Shown piece by piece: positions 45,287 through 53,694 of a stretch of DNA of 64,000 nucleotides (position 1 is its first letter; every line of letters starts with the position of its first letter). The notes beneath the pieces are model-generated. The model was not told the DNA's origin. It was given only the letters and a program-made list of their open reading frames with translations, and ran no database searches. The position numbers were made by a program, and so were the translations under genes. The DNA is taken from NCBI RefSeq assembly GCF_900187565.1, contig NZ_FYED01000017.1, forward strand, positions 1 through 64,000. Direction: 5' to 3'. Source of the DNA: Pseudomonas sp. Irchel 3A7. GTDB taxonomy: Bacteria > Pseudomonadota > Gammaproteobacteria > Pseudomonadales > Pseudomonadaceae.

Positions 45287-47058
45287 GTTTTAACGTCCGC
45301 TTTCCTGGTGCCGGCACTGAGTTGGCGAAGTTGCTCCAACTCCTCGGCGGAGACCGTTTGCGGAACGAAATCCTGTTCTATCCCCGGCACACTGTAGTCA
45401 TAGGCCCAGCGATGCACGACGGGCAGCTTCTCTCCCCAGTTACCATGTTTCGGCGGTGTGTCCGGCGTTTGCCACTCCAGACTGGCCGCGCCCCAGGGAT
45501 TACTGCCCGCGGGTTTGCCTTTGAATACGCTCCAGGCCAGGTTGAACACGAACAGCAACTGGGAAACGCCGACGATCAATGCGACCACCGTGATGAAGGC
45601 ATTCAAATCTTGCGCCGATTGCGGAATGAACGCGTAGTTTTCAAAGGCGTAATACCTTCGCGGCATGCCCTGGAAACCCAGATAGTGCATGGGGAAGAAG
45701 ATGGCGTAAGTGCCCAGAAAGGTTATCCAGAAATGCAACTTGCCCAGGATGTCGTTGGTCATGCGACCGGTGACTTTCGGGAACCAATGATAAATACCGC
45801 CAAACACCACCAATACCGGCGCAACCCCCATGACCATATGGAAGTGGGCGACGACGAAATAGGTGTCCGAGAGCGGAATATCCACAATCACATTGCCGAG
45901 AAACAATCCGGTCAGGCCACCCACCAGGAAAGTGACGATGAAGGCCAGGGCAAACAGCATCGGCACGGTTAGATGAATGTCGCCCCGCCACAGGGTCAGT
46001 ACCCAGTTGTAGACTTTCAGCGCAGTCGGCACAGCGATGATCAAAGTGGTAACGGCAAAGAAAAAGCCGAAGTACGGGTTCATTCCGCTGACATACATGT
46101 GGTGCGCCCAAACCACAAAGCTGAGTACGCCAATCGCAATAATGGCCCACACCATCATCCGGTAGCCGAAGATATTTTTACGCGCATGGGTGCTGATCAG
46201 GTCGGAGACCAGACCGAACGCGGGGAGCGCAACGATGTAAACCTCCGGGTGGCCGAAGAACCAGAACAGATGCTGGAACAGTATCGGGCTGCCCCCCTGG
46301 TGATCGAGCTGTTGCCCCAGCGAGATCATCGCAGGCATGAAGAAACTGGTACCCAACAGTTTGTCGAACAGCATCATGACCGCACTGACAAACAACGCCG
46401 GGAAAGCCAGCAAGGCCATGATCGAGGCCATGAAGATGCCCCATACGGAGAGCGGCATGCGAAACAATGTCATGCCGTGCGTACGCGCCTGCAACACCGT
46501 GGTGACGTAGTTCAAACCACCCATGGTGGCCGCGACAATGAAAATCGCCAGAGAGACGAGCATCAGCACGATGCCCCACTCGACCCCCGGTGTCCCCCGG
46601 GTAATGGACTGTGGCGGATAGAGCGTCCAGCCCGAACCGGTGGGGCCGCCAGGAACAAAAAAACTGGCAAGCAACACCACTACCGCCAGCAGGTAGAACC
46701 AATAACTCAGCATGTTGACGTAGGGGAAGACCATGTCCCGGGCGCCCACCATCAACGGAATCAGGTAGTTACCGAAGCCCCCCAGAAACAACGCCGTCAG
46801 CAAGTAGATGACCATGATCATGCCGTGCATGGTCATCGCCTGATAGTAAGCACTGGCATCCATGAACGCCAAACTGCCGGGGAAGCCAATCTGCATGCGC
46901 ATCAAGCCGGACAACACCACGGCGATAAGCCCCACGAACAAAGCCGTCAAGGAATACTGGATGGCGATGACCTTGTGGTCCTGACTCCAGATGTATTTGG
47001 TCAGGAAACTCTTGGGTTCGTGCAGTGCTTCTGTTTCGGCTTGCTCCGCATAGGCCAT
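45283..47058 (-). CDS. aa3-type cytochrome c oxidase subunit I
   Basis: Catalytic subunit reducing O2 and pumping protons. The 591-residue protein has 12 membrane helices, the haem ligands (YYQAMTMHGMIMVIY; DTYFVVAHFHMVMG), the CuB and crosslinked-Tyr site FGHPEVYIVALPAFG including the D-channel glutamate (A1 type), WAHHMYVSGM, and the K-channel lysine in VPTALKVYNW. So both proton channels look intact. ATG 47058 is preferred over a GTG one codon earlier. Confidence 0.95.
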   Translation of the reverse strand: MAYAEQAETEALHEPKSFLTKYIWSQDHKVIAIQYSLTALFVGLIAVVLSGLMRMQIGFPGSLAFMDASAYYQAMTMHGMIMVIYLLTALFLGGFGNYLIPLMVGARDMVFPYVNMLSYWFYLLAVVVLLASFFVPGGPTGSGWTLYPPQSITRGTPGVEWGIVLMLVSLAIFIVAATMGGLNYVTTVLQARTHGMTLFRMPLSVWGIFMASIMALLAFPALFVSAVMMLFDKLLGTSFFMPAMISLGQQLDHQGGSPILFQHLFWFFGHPEVYIVALPAFGLVSDLISTHARKNIFGYRMMVWAIIAIGVLSFVVWAHHMYVSGMNPYFGFFFAVTTLIIAVPTALKVYNWVLTLWRGDIHLTVPMLFALAFIVTFLVGGLTGLFLGNVIVDIPLSDTYFVVAHFHMVMGVAPVLVVFGGIYHWFPKVTGRMTNDILGKLHFWITFLGTYAIFFPMHYLGFQGMPRRYYAFENYAFIPQSAQDLNAFITVVALIVGVSQLLFVFNLAWSVFKGKPAGSNPWGAASLEWQTPDTPPKHGNWGEKLPVVHRWAYDYSVPGIEQDFVPQTVSAEELEQLRQLSAGTRKADVKT

Positions 47059-47100
47059 CACGTCATCTCCTGTCGAAGTTTCGGTGTATTGCCGGCTGCT

Positions 47101-48579
47101 TTACGGTTGCTTCCCTGTTTCCGCCTTGCTCGCATCAGCGTCGGCATTGGCTTTGGATTTGATAAAAGCGATCAGGGCGTCCAACTCCTTATCGCTCGGC
47201 GTCATGGCCGGCATGACGGCTGCAAAGCCCTTGACGACTTTGGCAGCGGGATTAAGAACCGAATCTTTTATGTAGCCCTCATCGGCCTTTATGCCCGTAC
47301 CGTCGGCAAGGGTGACGGTCGAGCCATACAGGCCCTGCCATGTGGGGCCGATACTCTTGCTGCCATCGACACTGTGGCAAGCCAGGCAGCCCAGCGACTG
47401 GGCCAACTGTTGTCCCTGCGCCACCGGGTCCGCACCTGAACCCGAAGCCGCGCCGGCAGGCACTTCGGCGTCTTGCGGTGCATCGCTCAATGATTTGATC
47501 AAGGCAACGAGGGCACCCAGTTCATCGTCATTGAGAGTATAGGCCACCATGACCGGCGGGTAGCCCTGCACCAGACGGGCCTGCGGAGCGAGGATCGACT
47601 CTTTCAGGTACGCCTCGTCGACCAGCACACTTGTACCATCGGCGAGTTGTTCCTGACGGCCATACAGGCCCTTCCATCCCGGGCCGAGACGGGTGCTGCC
47701 ATCCTGGCTATGGCAGGCACCACAGCCGTATTGTTCGGCCAACTGGCGACCTTTTTCCACCAGGCTGTCGCGACTGGGCCTGGCAGCTGTGGTTAATGTC
47801 TGCGCAAAGGTCGGTTGACTGCTCAGCCATTGATCGAAGGCCCCCTGCTCTTCCACGATCATCTGGCCGCGCATGTTGTAATGGCCTACACCACAAAACT
47901 CGGCACAAAGGACTTCATACTTTCCGGTTTTAGTTGGCGTAAACCAGAAGTACGACACCATCCCTGGCACCATATCCATCTTGCTGCGAATTTGCGGTAT
48001 ATAAAAGTTGTGCAACACATCTTTGGAACGCAGTAAAACTTTTACCGGTCGATCCAGCGGAAGTCGAACTTCATTATTTTTTATAAGTACATCGTCCTGC
48101 CCGGCAGGGTCCTTGGGATCGACACCGAGTGGATTGGCGAAATCAACAAACCTGATATCCGATTTCCCCAACTTCCCGTCCTGGCCGGGAAAACGAAAAG
48201 CCCACTGCCACTGCTGGGCGACCACTTCAAGTTCATAGGCCTCTTTCGGCACCCGGATGAAATCGTTGTAAACAACCAGGCCCGGCGCCAACATCGCGGC
48301 AATACCTATCGAGGTCACTACAATCAGCCAGAACTCCAATTTTTTACTTTCTGGCTGGTAGTGTGCCCTGGCGCCTTCCTTGTGACGGTAACGCATCACG
48401 GCGACCGCCATGAATACCGTAATGGCGATGAAAAATATTCCGCTAATGATCAGGGTAATAAACAGTGTGGTGTCTATTGATCCCCAGTTGGAAGCGGGTG
48501 GTGCGGCATGCCAGGGCGCTAGTACATGAAAGAGTACTGAGGCAATAACGATTAGAATCAAGATAATTGCCATCGCCAT
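47101..48579 (-). CDS. Cytochrome c oxidase subunit II with two cytochrome c domains
   Basis: 492 residues: two N-terminal membrane helices (about 5-22 and 40-62), a CuA cupredoxin domain with binding motif CAEFCGVGHYNM (residues about 222-233), then two C-terminal class I cytochrome c domains with haem sites CGACH and CLACH, separated by a Pro/Ala/Gly linker. It starts with a membrane helix and no separate signal peptide. The tandem c-type haems suggest electron entry from a membrane complex without a free cytochrome c. First gene of the operon. Confidence 0.94.
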   Translation of the reverse strand: MAMAIILILIVIASVLFHVLAPWHAAPPASNWGSIDTTLFITLIISGIFFIAITVFMAVAVMRYRHKEGARAHYQPESKKLEFWLIVVTSIGIAAMLAPGLVVYNDFIRVPKEAYELEVVAQQWQWAFRFPGQDGKLGKSDIRFVDFANPLGVDPKDPAGQDDVLIKNNEVRLPLDRPVKVLLRSKDVLHNFYIPQIRSKMDMVPGMVSYFWFTPTKTGKYEVLCAEFCGVGHYNMRGQMIVEEQGAFDQWLSSQPTFAQTLTTAARPSRDSLVEKGRQLAEQYGCGACHSQDGSTRLGPGWKGLYGRQEQLADGTSVLVDEAYLKESILAPQARLVQGYPPVMVAYTLNDDELGALVALIKSLSDAPQDAEVPAGAASGSGADPVAQGQQLAQSLGCLACHSVDGSKSIGPTWQGLYGSTVTLADGTGIKADEGYIKDSVLNPAAKVVKGFAAVMPAMTPSDKELDALIAFIKSKANADADASKAETGKQP

Positions 48580-48757
48580 TTTTTCTTCATCCTATTCCTG
48601 TTGCTCATTGGTAATGCGTGAGCATCGCCACTGGCGTCCAAGCAAGGCAGACAGCCACCCGTAGTGGCAAAGTCAGTGAAAAGTATAGGTCGGCAAGCGA
48701 GACCCGGTTGGTGGCTATACTCAATGGCAGGCCAGCATCCCCGATGGAGGTACTGTC

Positions 48758-49099
48758 ATGAGTAACCTGACGCTAGAAGGCAGGTGCAAACCCAACCCCA
48801 ACCAACCATCCGTCCCAATAGGCGAGATCCATTTTTACGTCGACGGCCCCCTCCATCTACGCCTGGAGGAAGCTGAAGAACGCCTGCAGAAGACCCCTGA
48901 GCTAAAGGAGGTCATGGTCGATGTCGACATGGTCACCTTGAACCTGGTCTTGCCGGAGGGTTACGGCCCCTTGTCCGACTGCCAAATGCGCGTTTATCTG
49001 CACTACGAGCGCGGTCAGTTCCATCTGGTCGGACACCGAGCCAGTGATGGCAGCTTGATCTACTCCAACGTGGTTTTGATTGATCAGCTGATTGATTGA
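48758..49099 (+). CDS. Hypothetical protein, no family recognised
   Basis: A 113-residue soluble acidic protein (GEIHFYVDGPLHLRLEEAEE; VVLIDQLID at the end) with no membrane segment or signal peptide. It is divergent from the oxidase operon and could be co-regulated with it. It ends just before the convergent CbiM-like gene. A TATACT hexamer at 48716 is a possible -10. Nothing more specific can be said. Confidence 0.6.
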   Translation: MSNLTLEGRCKPNPNQPSVPIGEIHFYVDGPLHLRLEEAEERLQKTPELKEVMVDVDMVTLNLVLPEGYGPLSDCQMRVYLHYERGQFHLVGHRASDGSLIYSNVVLIDQLID

Positions 49100-49118
49100 A
49101 TCGGGGACTTGAGTGGGC

Positions 49119-49808
49119 TCAAGACTCGGGATCGTCGTCCTTCCAGGGCGCCGACAGATAACGCGTGCGATTGAAGGTCTCGAGCCACTCCGGGCAGAAC
49201 ACCACCAGCGCGCTGACCACCATGCCGTTGATGAATGCCTCCGGAAAAACGAGCAACCACAGATAGCCGATGAAGTCTTCGAGCCAGTAGGGCATGGCAA
49301 AACGTTCGTCGTACCACAACACCGTGAGCGATAGCACCAGGCACAGCAACGCCGAAAGGGCCGCGGCAAAGAAGCCGGAACAGAAGATGTACACGAAGAG
49401 ATTGCGTGGTTGCGCGCGCTCCACCGCGATGGCACAGCACTCGGTAACCAGCACCGGTAGCAGAATCAACAGCGCGCCATTCACGCCCATCGCCACCAGG
49501 TCCTGACGACCCAGCAGCACCAGTCCGGTTTGAGCCACCAATCCGCCGACGATTGCCAGCGGCCAGTCGAGCAACAGCGTCACCGCGGTCATGCCGATGA
49601 AGTGATAGGACACGCCGGTATCGAAATCCCGTCGCACCAGCCAAAGCGCGAACAGCGCGAACACCGTGCCGAACAGCAAATGCTGGCGACGGCTGTCGCT
49701 GAACAACTCGACCCACGAAACCCGCGCAACGGCCCAGATCAGCACCGGCACATAGATCAACCACCCCACCGTGAGGGTTTCGGGTGACAGCAACTCGGCG
49801 CCGATCAT
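49119..49808 (-). CDS. CbiM-like energy-coupling-factor permease, degenerate
   Basis: A 229-residue membrane protein with six or seven helices resembling CbiM/NikM ECF transporter S components. The N-terminal Met-His metal-binding motif of CbiM (MHIx[ED]G type) is missing: this one starts MIGAELLSPETL. No T or A component genes are adjacent. The ATG at 49808 follows AAGGGAG; a GTG at 49820 would sit too near it. The metal-transport function is therefore doubtful. Confidence 0.65.
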   Translation of the reverse strand: MIGAELLSPETLTVGWLIYVPVLIWAVARVSWVELFSDSRRQHLLFGTVFALFALWLVRRDFDTGVSYHFIGMTAVTLLLDWPLAIVGGLVAQTGLVLLGRQDLVAMGVNGALLILLPVLVTECCAIAVERAQPRNLFVYIFCSGFFAAALSALLCLVLSLTVLWYDERFAMPYWLEDFIGYLWLLVFPEAFINGMVVSALVVFCPEWLETFNRTRYLSAPWKDDDPES

Positions 49809-49883
49809 GGCGGGGCACACTCCCTTGTCTTGCCGAAGAGAACAGGCCCCCAGTCTACACCGCCCTTTACCCGCCCTTCGACC

Positions 49884-50816
49884 TCAAGCCCAATGCCGCG
49901 GATCGTTCGTCACCGCTTCATGCTCGGCGAACAACCTGGGTAACTCGGCCTTGAGGAAATCCACCCACGTGCGGACTTTGGCATCGAGAAAGCGTCGCGA
50001 CGGATACAGCGCATACACATTGCGCTGACGAGGCCGATAGTCCGGCAGCAAGCGCAACAAGGTGCCGTCACTCAAGGGACGTGTGGCGGTGTAAAACGGA
50101 ATCAGGCTGATGCCCATACCAGCCTCTGAAGCCTTGACCATCGACTCGGCGACATTGCACTGAAAAGTCCTGGCCGGGCTGATGGCATGCTCGCCCTCCT
50201 CGTCCTGAAACACCCACTGATCGCTGTACAACGGATCGAGCATGCGCAAGCACTGATGGTCGCTCAGCGCCAGCGGATGGTCCGGCACACCCCGACGTTG
50301 CAGGTATTGCGGGGAAGCACAGGGCACGCTGTAAAACTGCCCGACGGCCTGGGCGACCAATTGCGAATCGGCCAGTTCGTGGGCAGTCGAAATCACCACG
50401 TCGTGCCCTTCCTCCAACGGATCGGGATTGCGCTGCGACAGGGTCAGTTCGATCACCACATCGGGGTAAAGCTCGCTGTAACGGGCAATCAGCGGTGTGA
50501 TCAGTACCCCGAGGCCGTTCATGCTGTGCACCCGCAACCGGCCGCTTGGCTTGAGATGGGCACCGCGAGCCTCGGCGGTCGCCTCCTCTATTTCTTCGAG
50601 TATCAGCCGACTGCGCAGCAGGAATCGCTCGCCGGCCTCGGTCAGGCTCAAGCGCCGTGTGGTGCGTTGCAGCAGCCGGGCTTGCACATGCTGCTCCAGA
50701 TCCGCGACCAGACGGGACACTTGCGCTGTGGATAACTCCAGCGCATCGGCGGCGGCGGTGAAACTTGCGCAGTCCACCACTCGGACGAACACGCGCAAGC
50801 TGTTAAGCAAATCCAT
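49884..50816 (-). CDS. LysR-family transcriptional regulator
   Basis: A 310-residue LTTR. The N-terminal winged helix-turn-helix is clear (residues 1-60, ADALELSTAQVSRLVADLEQ), followed by the ligand-binding domain. The effector is unknown. It faces the DUF2790 gene divergently, and its relation to the downstream OprD/BenE/BenK genes is uncertain because they lie beyond that gene on the opposite side. Confidence 0.9.
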   Translation of the reverse strand: MDLLNSLRVFVRVVDCASFTAAADALELSTAQVSRLVADLEQHVQARLLQRTTRRLSLTEAGERFLLRSRLILEEIEEATAEARGAHLKPSGRLRVHSMNGLGVLITPLIARYSELYPDVVIELTLSQRNPDPLEEGHDVVISTAHELADSQLVAQAVGQFYSVPCASPQYLQRRGVPDHPLALSDHQCLRMLDPLYSDQWVFQDEEGEHAISPARTFQCNVAESMVKASEAGMGISLIPFYTATRPLSDGTLLRLLPDYRPRQRNVYALYPSRRFLDAKVRTWVDFLKAELPRLFAEHEAVTNDPRHWA

Positions 50817-50936
50817 AAGCCTCCCTCGGGCGGTGACTGTTACGTTTCATGTAAGGCTGTATCAGGCGTTCACCCCTTTATCCACGGGTGGCAAAGACTA
50901 GACTTTACCCATCGAATCCACATGGAGCACGCCAAA

Positions 50937-51179
50937 ATGAAAACAGTGATCAGCCTATTTCTGACCCTTGTCGCCACCTCGGCCATGGCCGCAGACAACG
51001 AACCCCTCACGGTCTTGTATAACCCCGCGCAACCGCTGGACATTGCCAAGGTGGTTTCCGTGTCGGATACCGCGACCGCGTGCGGGGTCGTGCCGGCGAC
51101 CATGGTGTATGTCGATCATCAGGGCCAGACCCATCGCGTGACCTACGAGGTCATGGGCGACTGCACGAGCAACCTGTGA
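50937..51179 (+). CDS. DUF2790 small exported protein
   Basis: An 80-residue secreted protein: signal peptide MKTVISLFLTLVATSAMA, then DUF2790 with two cysteines (TACGVVPATMVYVDHQG, MGDCTSNL) likely bonded. Start 50937 has GGAG ten bases upstream; an earlier ATG at 50922 would precede the signal peptide. Function unknown; common in pseudomonads. It ends 8 bp before the convergent porin gene. Confidence 0.85.
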   Translation: MKTVISLFLTLVATSAMAADNEPLTVLYNPAQPLDIAKVVSVSDTATACGVVPATMVYVDHQGQTHRVTYEVMGDCTSNL

Positions 51180-51187
51180 TCAATGGC

Positions 51188-52456
51188 TCATAGCAACGTC
51201 CAGGTGTAACTCAGGATCAGCCGGTTTTCATCGATATCACTGCGGTAGTTGGAACGAGCCATCGCATTACGCACACGGATACCAAGGCCTTTGAGGCTGC
51301 CGCTCTGCAGCACGTAGCCGATATCCAGGTCACGCTCTCGATCCTTGCCCTCATAGCCTTGCCCGGTGTCGACATTGTTGCCGGTGATGTAGCGCACGGT
51401 GCTGGTCAAGCCAGGCACGCCGAGCGCCGCAAAGTCGTAGTCGTAACGCACCTGCCAGGAGCGCTCGTCGGTATAGGCGAACTCGTAGGTCGGCACTTCG
51501 TTGCCCAGTGGCGAGATGTTGGCAAAGACTCGCGGGAACGCGCTGTCGCCGAACATGCCCTGATAGCCGACATAAAATGTGTGACCGCCGCGCTTGGCCG
51601 ACAAAAGCGAGAAGAACGCCTGATTGTCGATATTGCCCAGCAGTTTTTTGCCGTCTTCGCGTGAATCGTAATAACCGAGGTTGGCGCCCAGGATCCAGTC
51701 GCCCATCGGCTGGCTGTGCTTGAAGCCCAGGAAACGTTGGTTGTAGATGTCTTCCAGTTGCCCGTACGAGGCGCTGACCGTACTGCGTTTATCGTTGAAG
51801 GCGTAATCGGCCCCGGCAAAATTGAAGCCGTCACTGCTGACCTGACGCTGCGGCACATGGCCGAGCATGGCTTGCATCTTTTCGTCACCCGCTTCGTTGC
51901 GCAGGCTGGTTGTATTCAAACGACCGGCCTGCAACGTCAGGCCATTGATCTCATTGGAAGTGAGACTGGTGCCCTGATAACTCGGCGGCAGCAGGCGAAT
52001 ATCGCTGAACACCAGCACGGGCAGGTTGGGTTGCAACTCCCCCACTTTAAGCTCGGTCTTGGAGTAACGCATCTTCAATGCGCCTTCCAGACGGCTGTAA
52101 TCATCCGCCGCGCGCCCATCATCCTGCACCGGCAATAAACCGGTATTGACCCGATCCGGACTGCTGTCGAGCTTGAGCCCGAGCAGGCCGATCACGTCCA
52201 CGCCAACACCGACGGGACCCTGGGTATAACCCGATTTGACGTTGAGAATGAAACCCTGCGCCCACTCTTCGGCCTTCGATTGCTGGTTGGCGCCGACGAT
52301 GTCGGAAAAGTCCCGGCTGAAGTAGTAATTGCGTGCTTGCAAGGTGGCCGTGGTGTCTTCGATGAAGCCGCCCTCGGCGGCCGTCACACCGGTGGAGAAA
52401 CTCGAGACGAGCGCCATGGACAACACTGAACCGGTTGCTGGAACAATCTGTTTCAT
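51188..52456 (-). CDS. OprD-family outer-membrane porin (BenF-like)
   Basis: A 422-residue OprD-type 18-strand porin: signal peptide MKQIVPATGSVLSMALVS ending VTAA, beta strands with alternating aromatic residues to the C-terminal W-T-L-L type strand (SYTWTLL). Located after benE and benK, it probably admits aromatic acids such as benzoate. A Hfq/Crc motif covers its leader. Confidence 0.9.
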   Translation of the reverse strand: MKQIVPATGSVLSMALVSSFSTGVTAAEGGFIEDTTATLQARNYYFSRDFSDIVGANQQSKAEEWAQGFILNVKSGYTQGPVGVGVDVIGLLGLKLDSSPDRVNTGLLPVQDDGRAADDYSRLEGALKMRYSKTELKVGELQPNLPVLVFSDIRLLPPSYQGTSLTSNEINGLTLQAGRLNTTSLRNEAGDEKMQAMLGHVPQRQVSSDGFNFAGADYAFNDKRSTVSASYGQLEDIYNQRFLGFKHSQPMGDWILGANLGYYDSREDGKKLLGNIDNQAFFSLLSAKRGGHTFYVGYQGMFGDSAFPRVFANISPLGNEVPTYEFAYTDERSWQVRYDYDFAALGVPGLTSTVRYITGNNVDTGQGYEGKDRERDLDIGYVLQSGSLKGLGIRVRNAMARSNYRSDIDENRLILSYTWTLL

Positions 52457-52458
52457 CG

Positions 52459-52478
52459 TTTTTTCTCTTATTTTTATT
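52459..52478 (-). promoter_or_regulatory. Hfq/Crc (CA-type) motif at the porin start
   Basis: On the minus strand AATAAAAATAAGAGAAAAAA lies directly before the start codon of the OprD-type gene, including the ribosome site. It contains several AAnAAnAA-type matches. Expected effect: repression of porin translation by Hfq/Crc in good carbon sources. Confidence 0.72.
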
Positions 52479-53694
52479 GATCGACAGGTAGAGGTGTTTT
52501 GGCCGCAGCGCTTTCACTGCGAGGGACAGGACGACGAGCGCTTAAAAACAGGTGCGTGACCATGCCGAAAATCAGTCCCCAGAAAGCTGCGGACAAACCC
52601 AGCAGCGACATGCCCGACGCCGTAGTGAGAAAGGTCACCAACGCAGCTTCCCGGTCGCTCGGCACGGCCATCGCGCCGGCCATGGCCCCGGCAATCGCGG
52701 CGAACAGCGCCAGCCCGGCCAGGGCCGCGATCAGTTCCTTGGGAAACGCCGAAAACAGTGAAACCAGGGTGGCGCCGAAGATCCCCAGCACCAGGTAACA
52801 CAGTCCACCCACGACCCCGGCCACATAGCGTTTGTCGGGATCCTCGTGGGCCTCGCGCCCCGTACAAATGGCCGCGGTAATCGCCGCCAGGTTCAGCCCG
52901 TGACAACCGAAGGGCGCCAACAGCGCTGTGCCCAGTGCGCTGCCGGCGATGATCGGGCCGGCCGGCGTCGCGTAGCCGCTGGCGCGCAACACCGCCATGC
53001 CCGGAACGAACTGGCCGGTCAATGCCACCATCACCAGCGGCAAAGCGATGTTCAGCGTCGCGCTCAGGCTGAACGCCGGCGTAATCCACACCGGCGTGGC
53101 CAAACCGATCACCAGCGCTTCGCGGTGCAGATCGCCGGCGAGAAAAGCCATCGAGCAGCCGACCAGCAATACCATCACCACCGCATAACGCGGCATCAGC
53201 CGTTTGCCGATCAGGTAGGTGGCAAACATCGCCAGTACCAGCAACGGCTTGCCTTGCAACGAGACAAACAACCCCGTACCGAAGCTGAACAGAATCCCCG
53301 CCAGCATCGCCGCCGCAATAGCCGGGGGCAGTTTGCCGATGATCCGGTCAAACGCACCCGACACCCCGACCAGGAAAATGATCAGGCTGCTGACCAGATA
53401 GGCGCCCACGGCTTCCGGCATGGAGATCCCCGGCAACAACGCCACCAGCAACGCCGAGCCCGGAGCCGACCACGCGATGATCACAGGCACGCGGTAGCGC
53501 AGGCTCAACCCGATGCCGAGCAAGGCGCTGCCGATGGAAATCGCCCAGACCCACGACGACAGCACCTCCCGCGACAGCTGTGCAGCCTCGGCAGCCTGAA
53601 AAATGATCACCAACGGGCCTGCATAGGAAATCACTGTGGCAATGAATCCGGCGACTGCGGCAGACAGGGAAAAGTCCCGTAAAAACATGTTCAT
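52474..53694 (-). CDS. benE: Benzoate/H+ symporter BenE
   Basis: A 406-residue transporter of the BenE family with about 12 membrane helices (SYAGPLVIIFQAAEAAQLSR; IPLLVGCSMAFLAGD region). It brings benzoate across the inner membrane with protons. Its start overlaps the benK stop (ATGA), so the two form one translational unit, with the porin gene next. Confidence 0.9.
   Translation of the reverse strand: MNMFLRDFSLSAAVAGFIATVISYAGPLVIIFQAAEAAQLSREVLSSWVWAISIGSALLGIGLSLRYRVPVIIAWSAPGSALLVALLPGISMPEAVGAYLVSSLIIFLVGVSGAFDRIIGKLPPAIAAAMLAGILFSFGTGLFVSLQGKPLLVLAMFATYLIGKRLMPRYAVVMVLLVGCSMAFLAGDLHREALVIGLATPVWITPAFSLSATLNIALPLVMVALTGQFVPGMAVLRASGYATPAGPIIAGSALGTALLAPFGCHGLNLAAITAAICTGREAHEDPDKRYVAGVVGGLCYLVLGIFGATLVSLFSAFPKELIAALAGLALFAAIAGAMAGAMAVPSDREAALVTFLTTASGMSLLGLSAAFWGLIFGMVTHLFLSARRPVPRSESAAAKTPLPVDQ

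Noticed and set aside
45973..47439. A 488-codon plus-strand ORF over oxidase subunits I and II
   Set aside because: It lies wholly antisense to genes with catalytic motifs and has a biased, low-complexity Gln/His/Arg composition.
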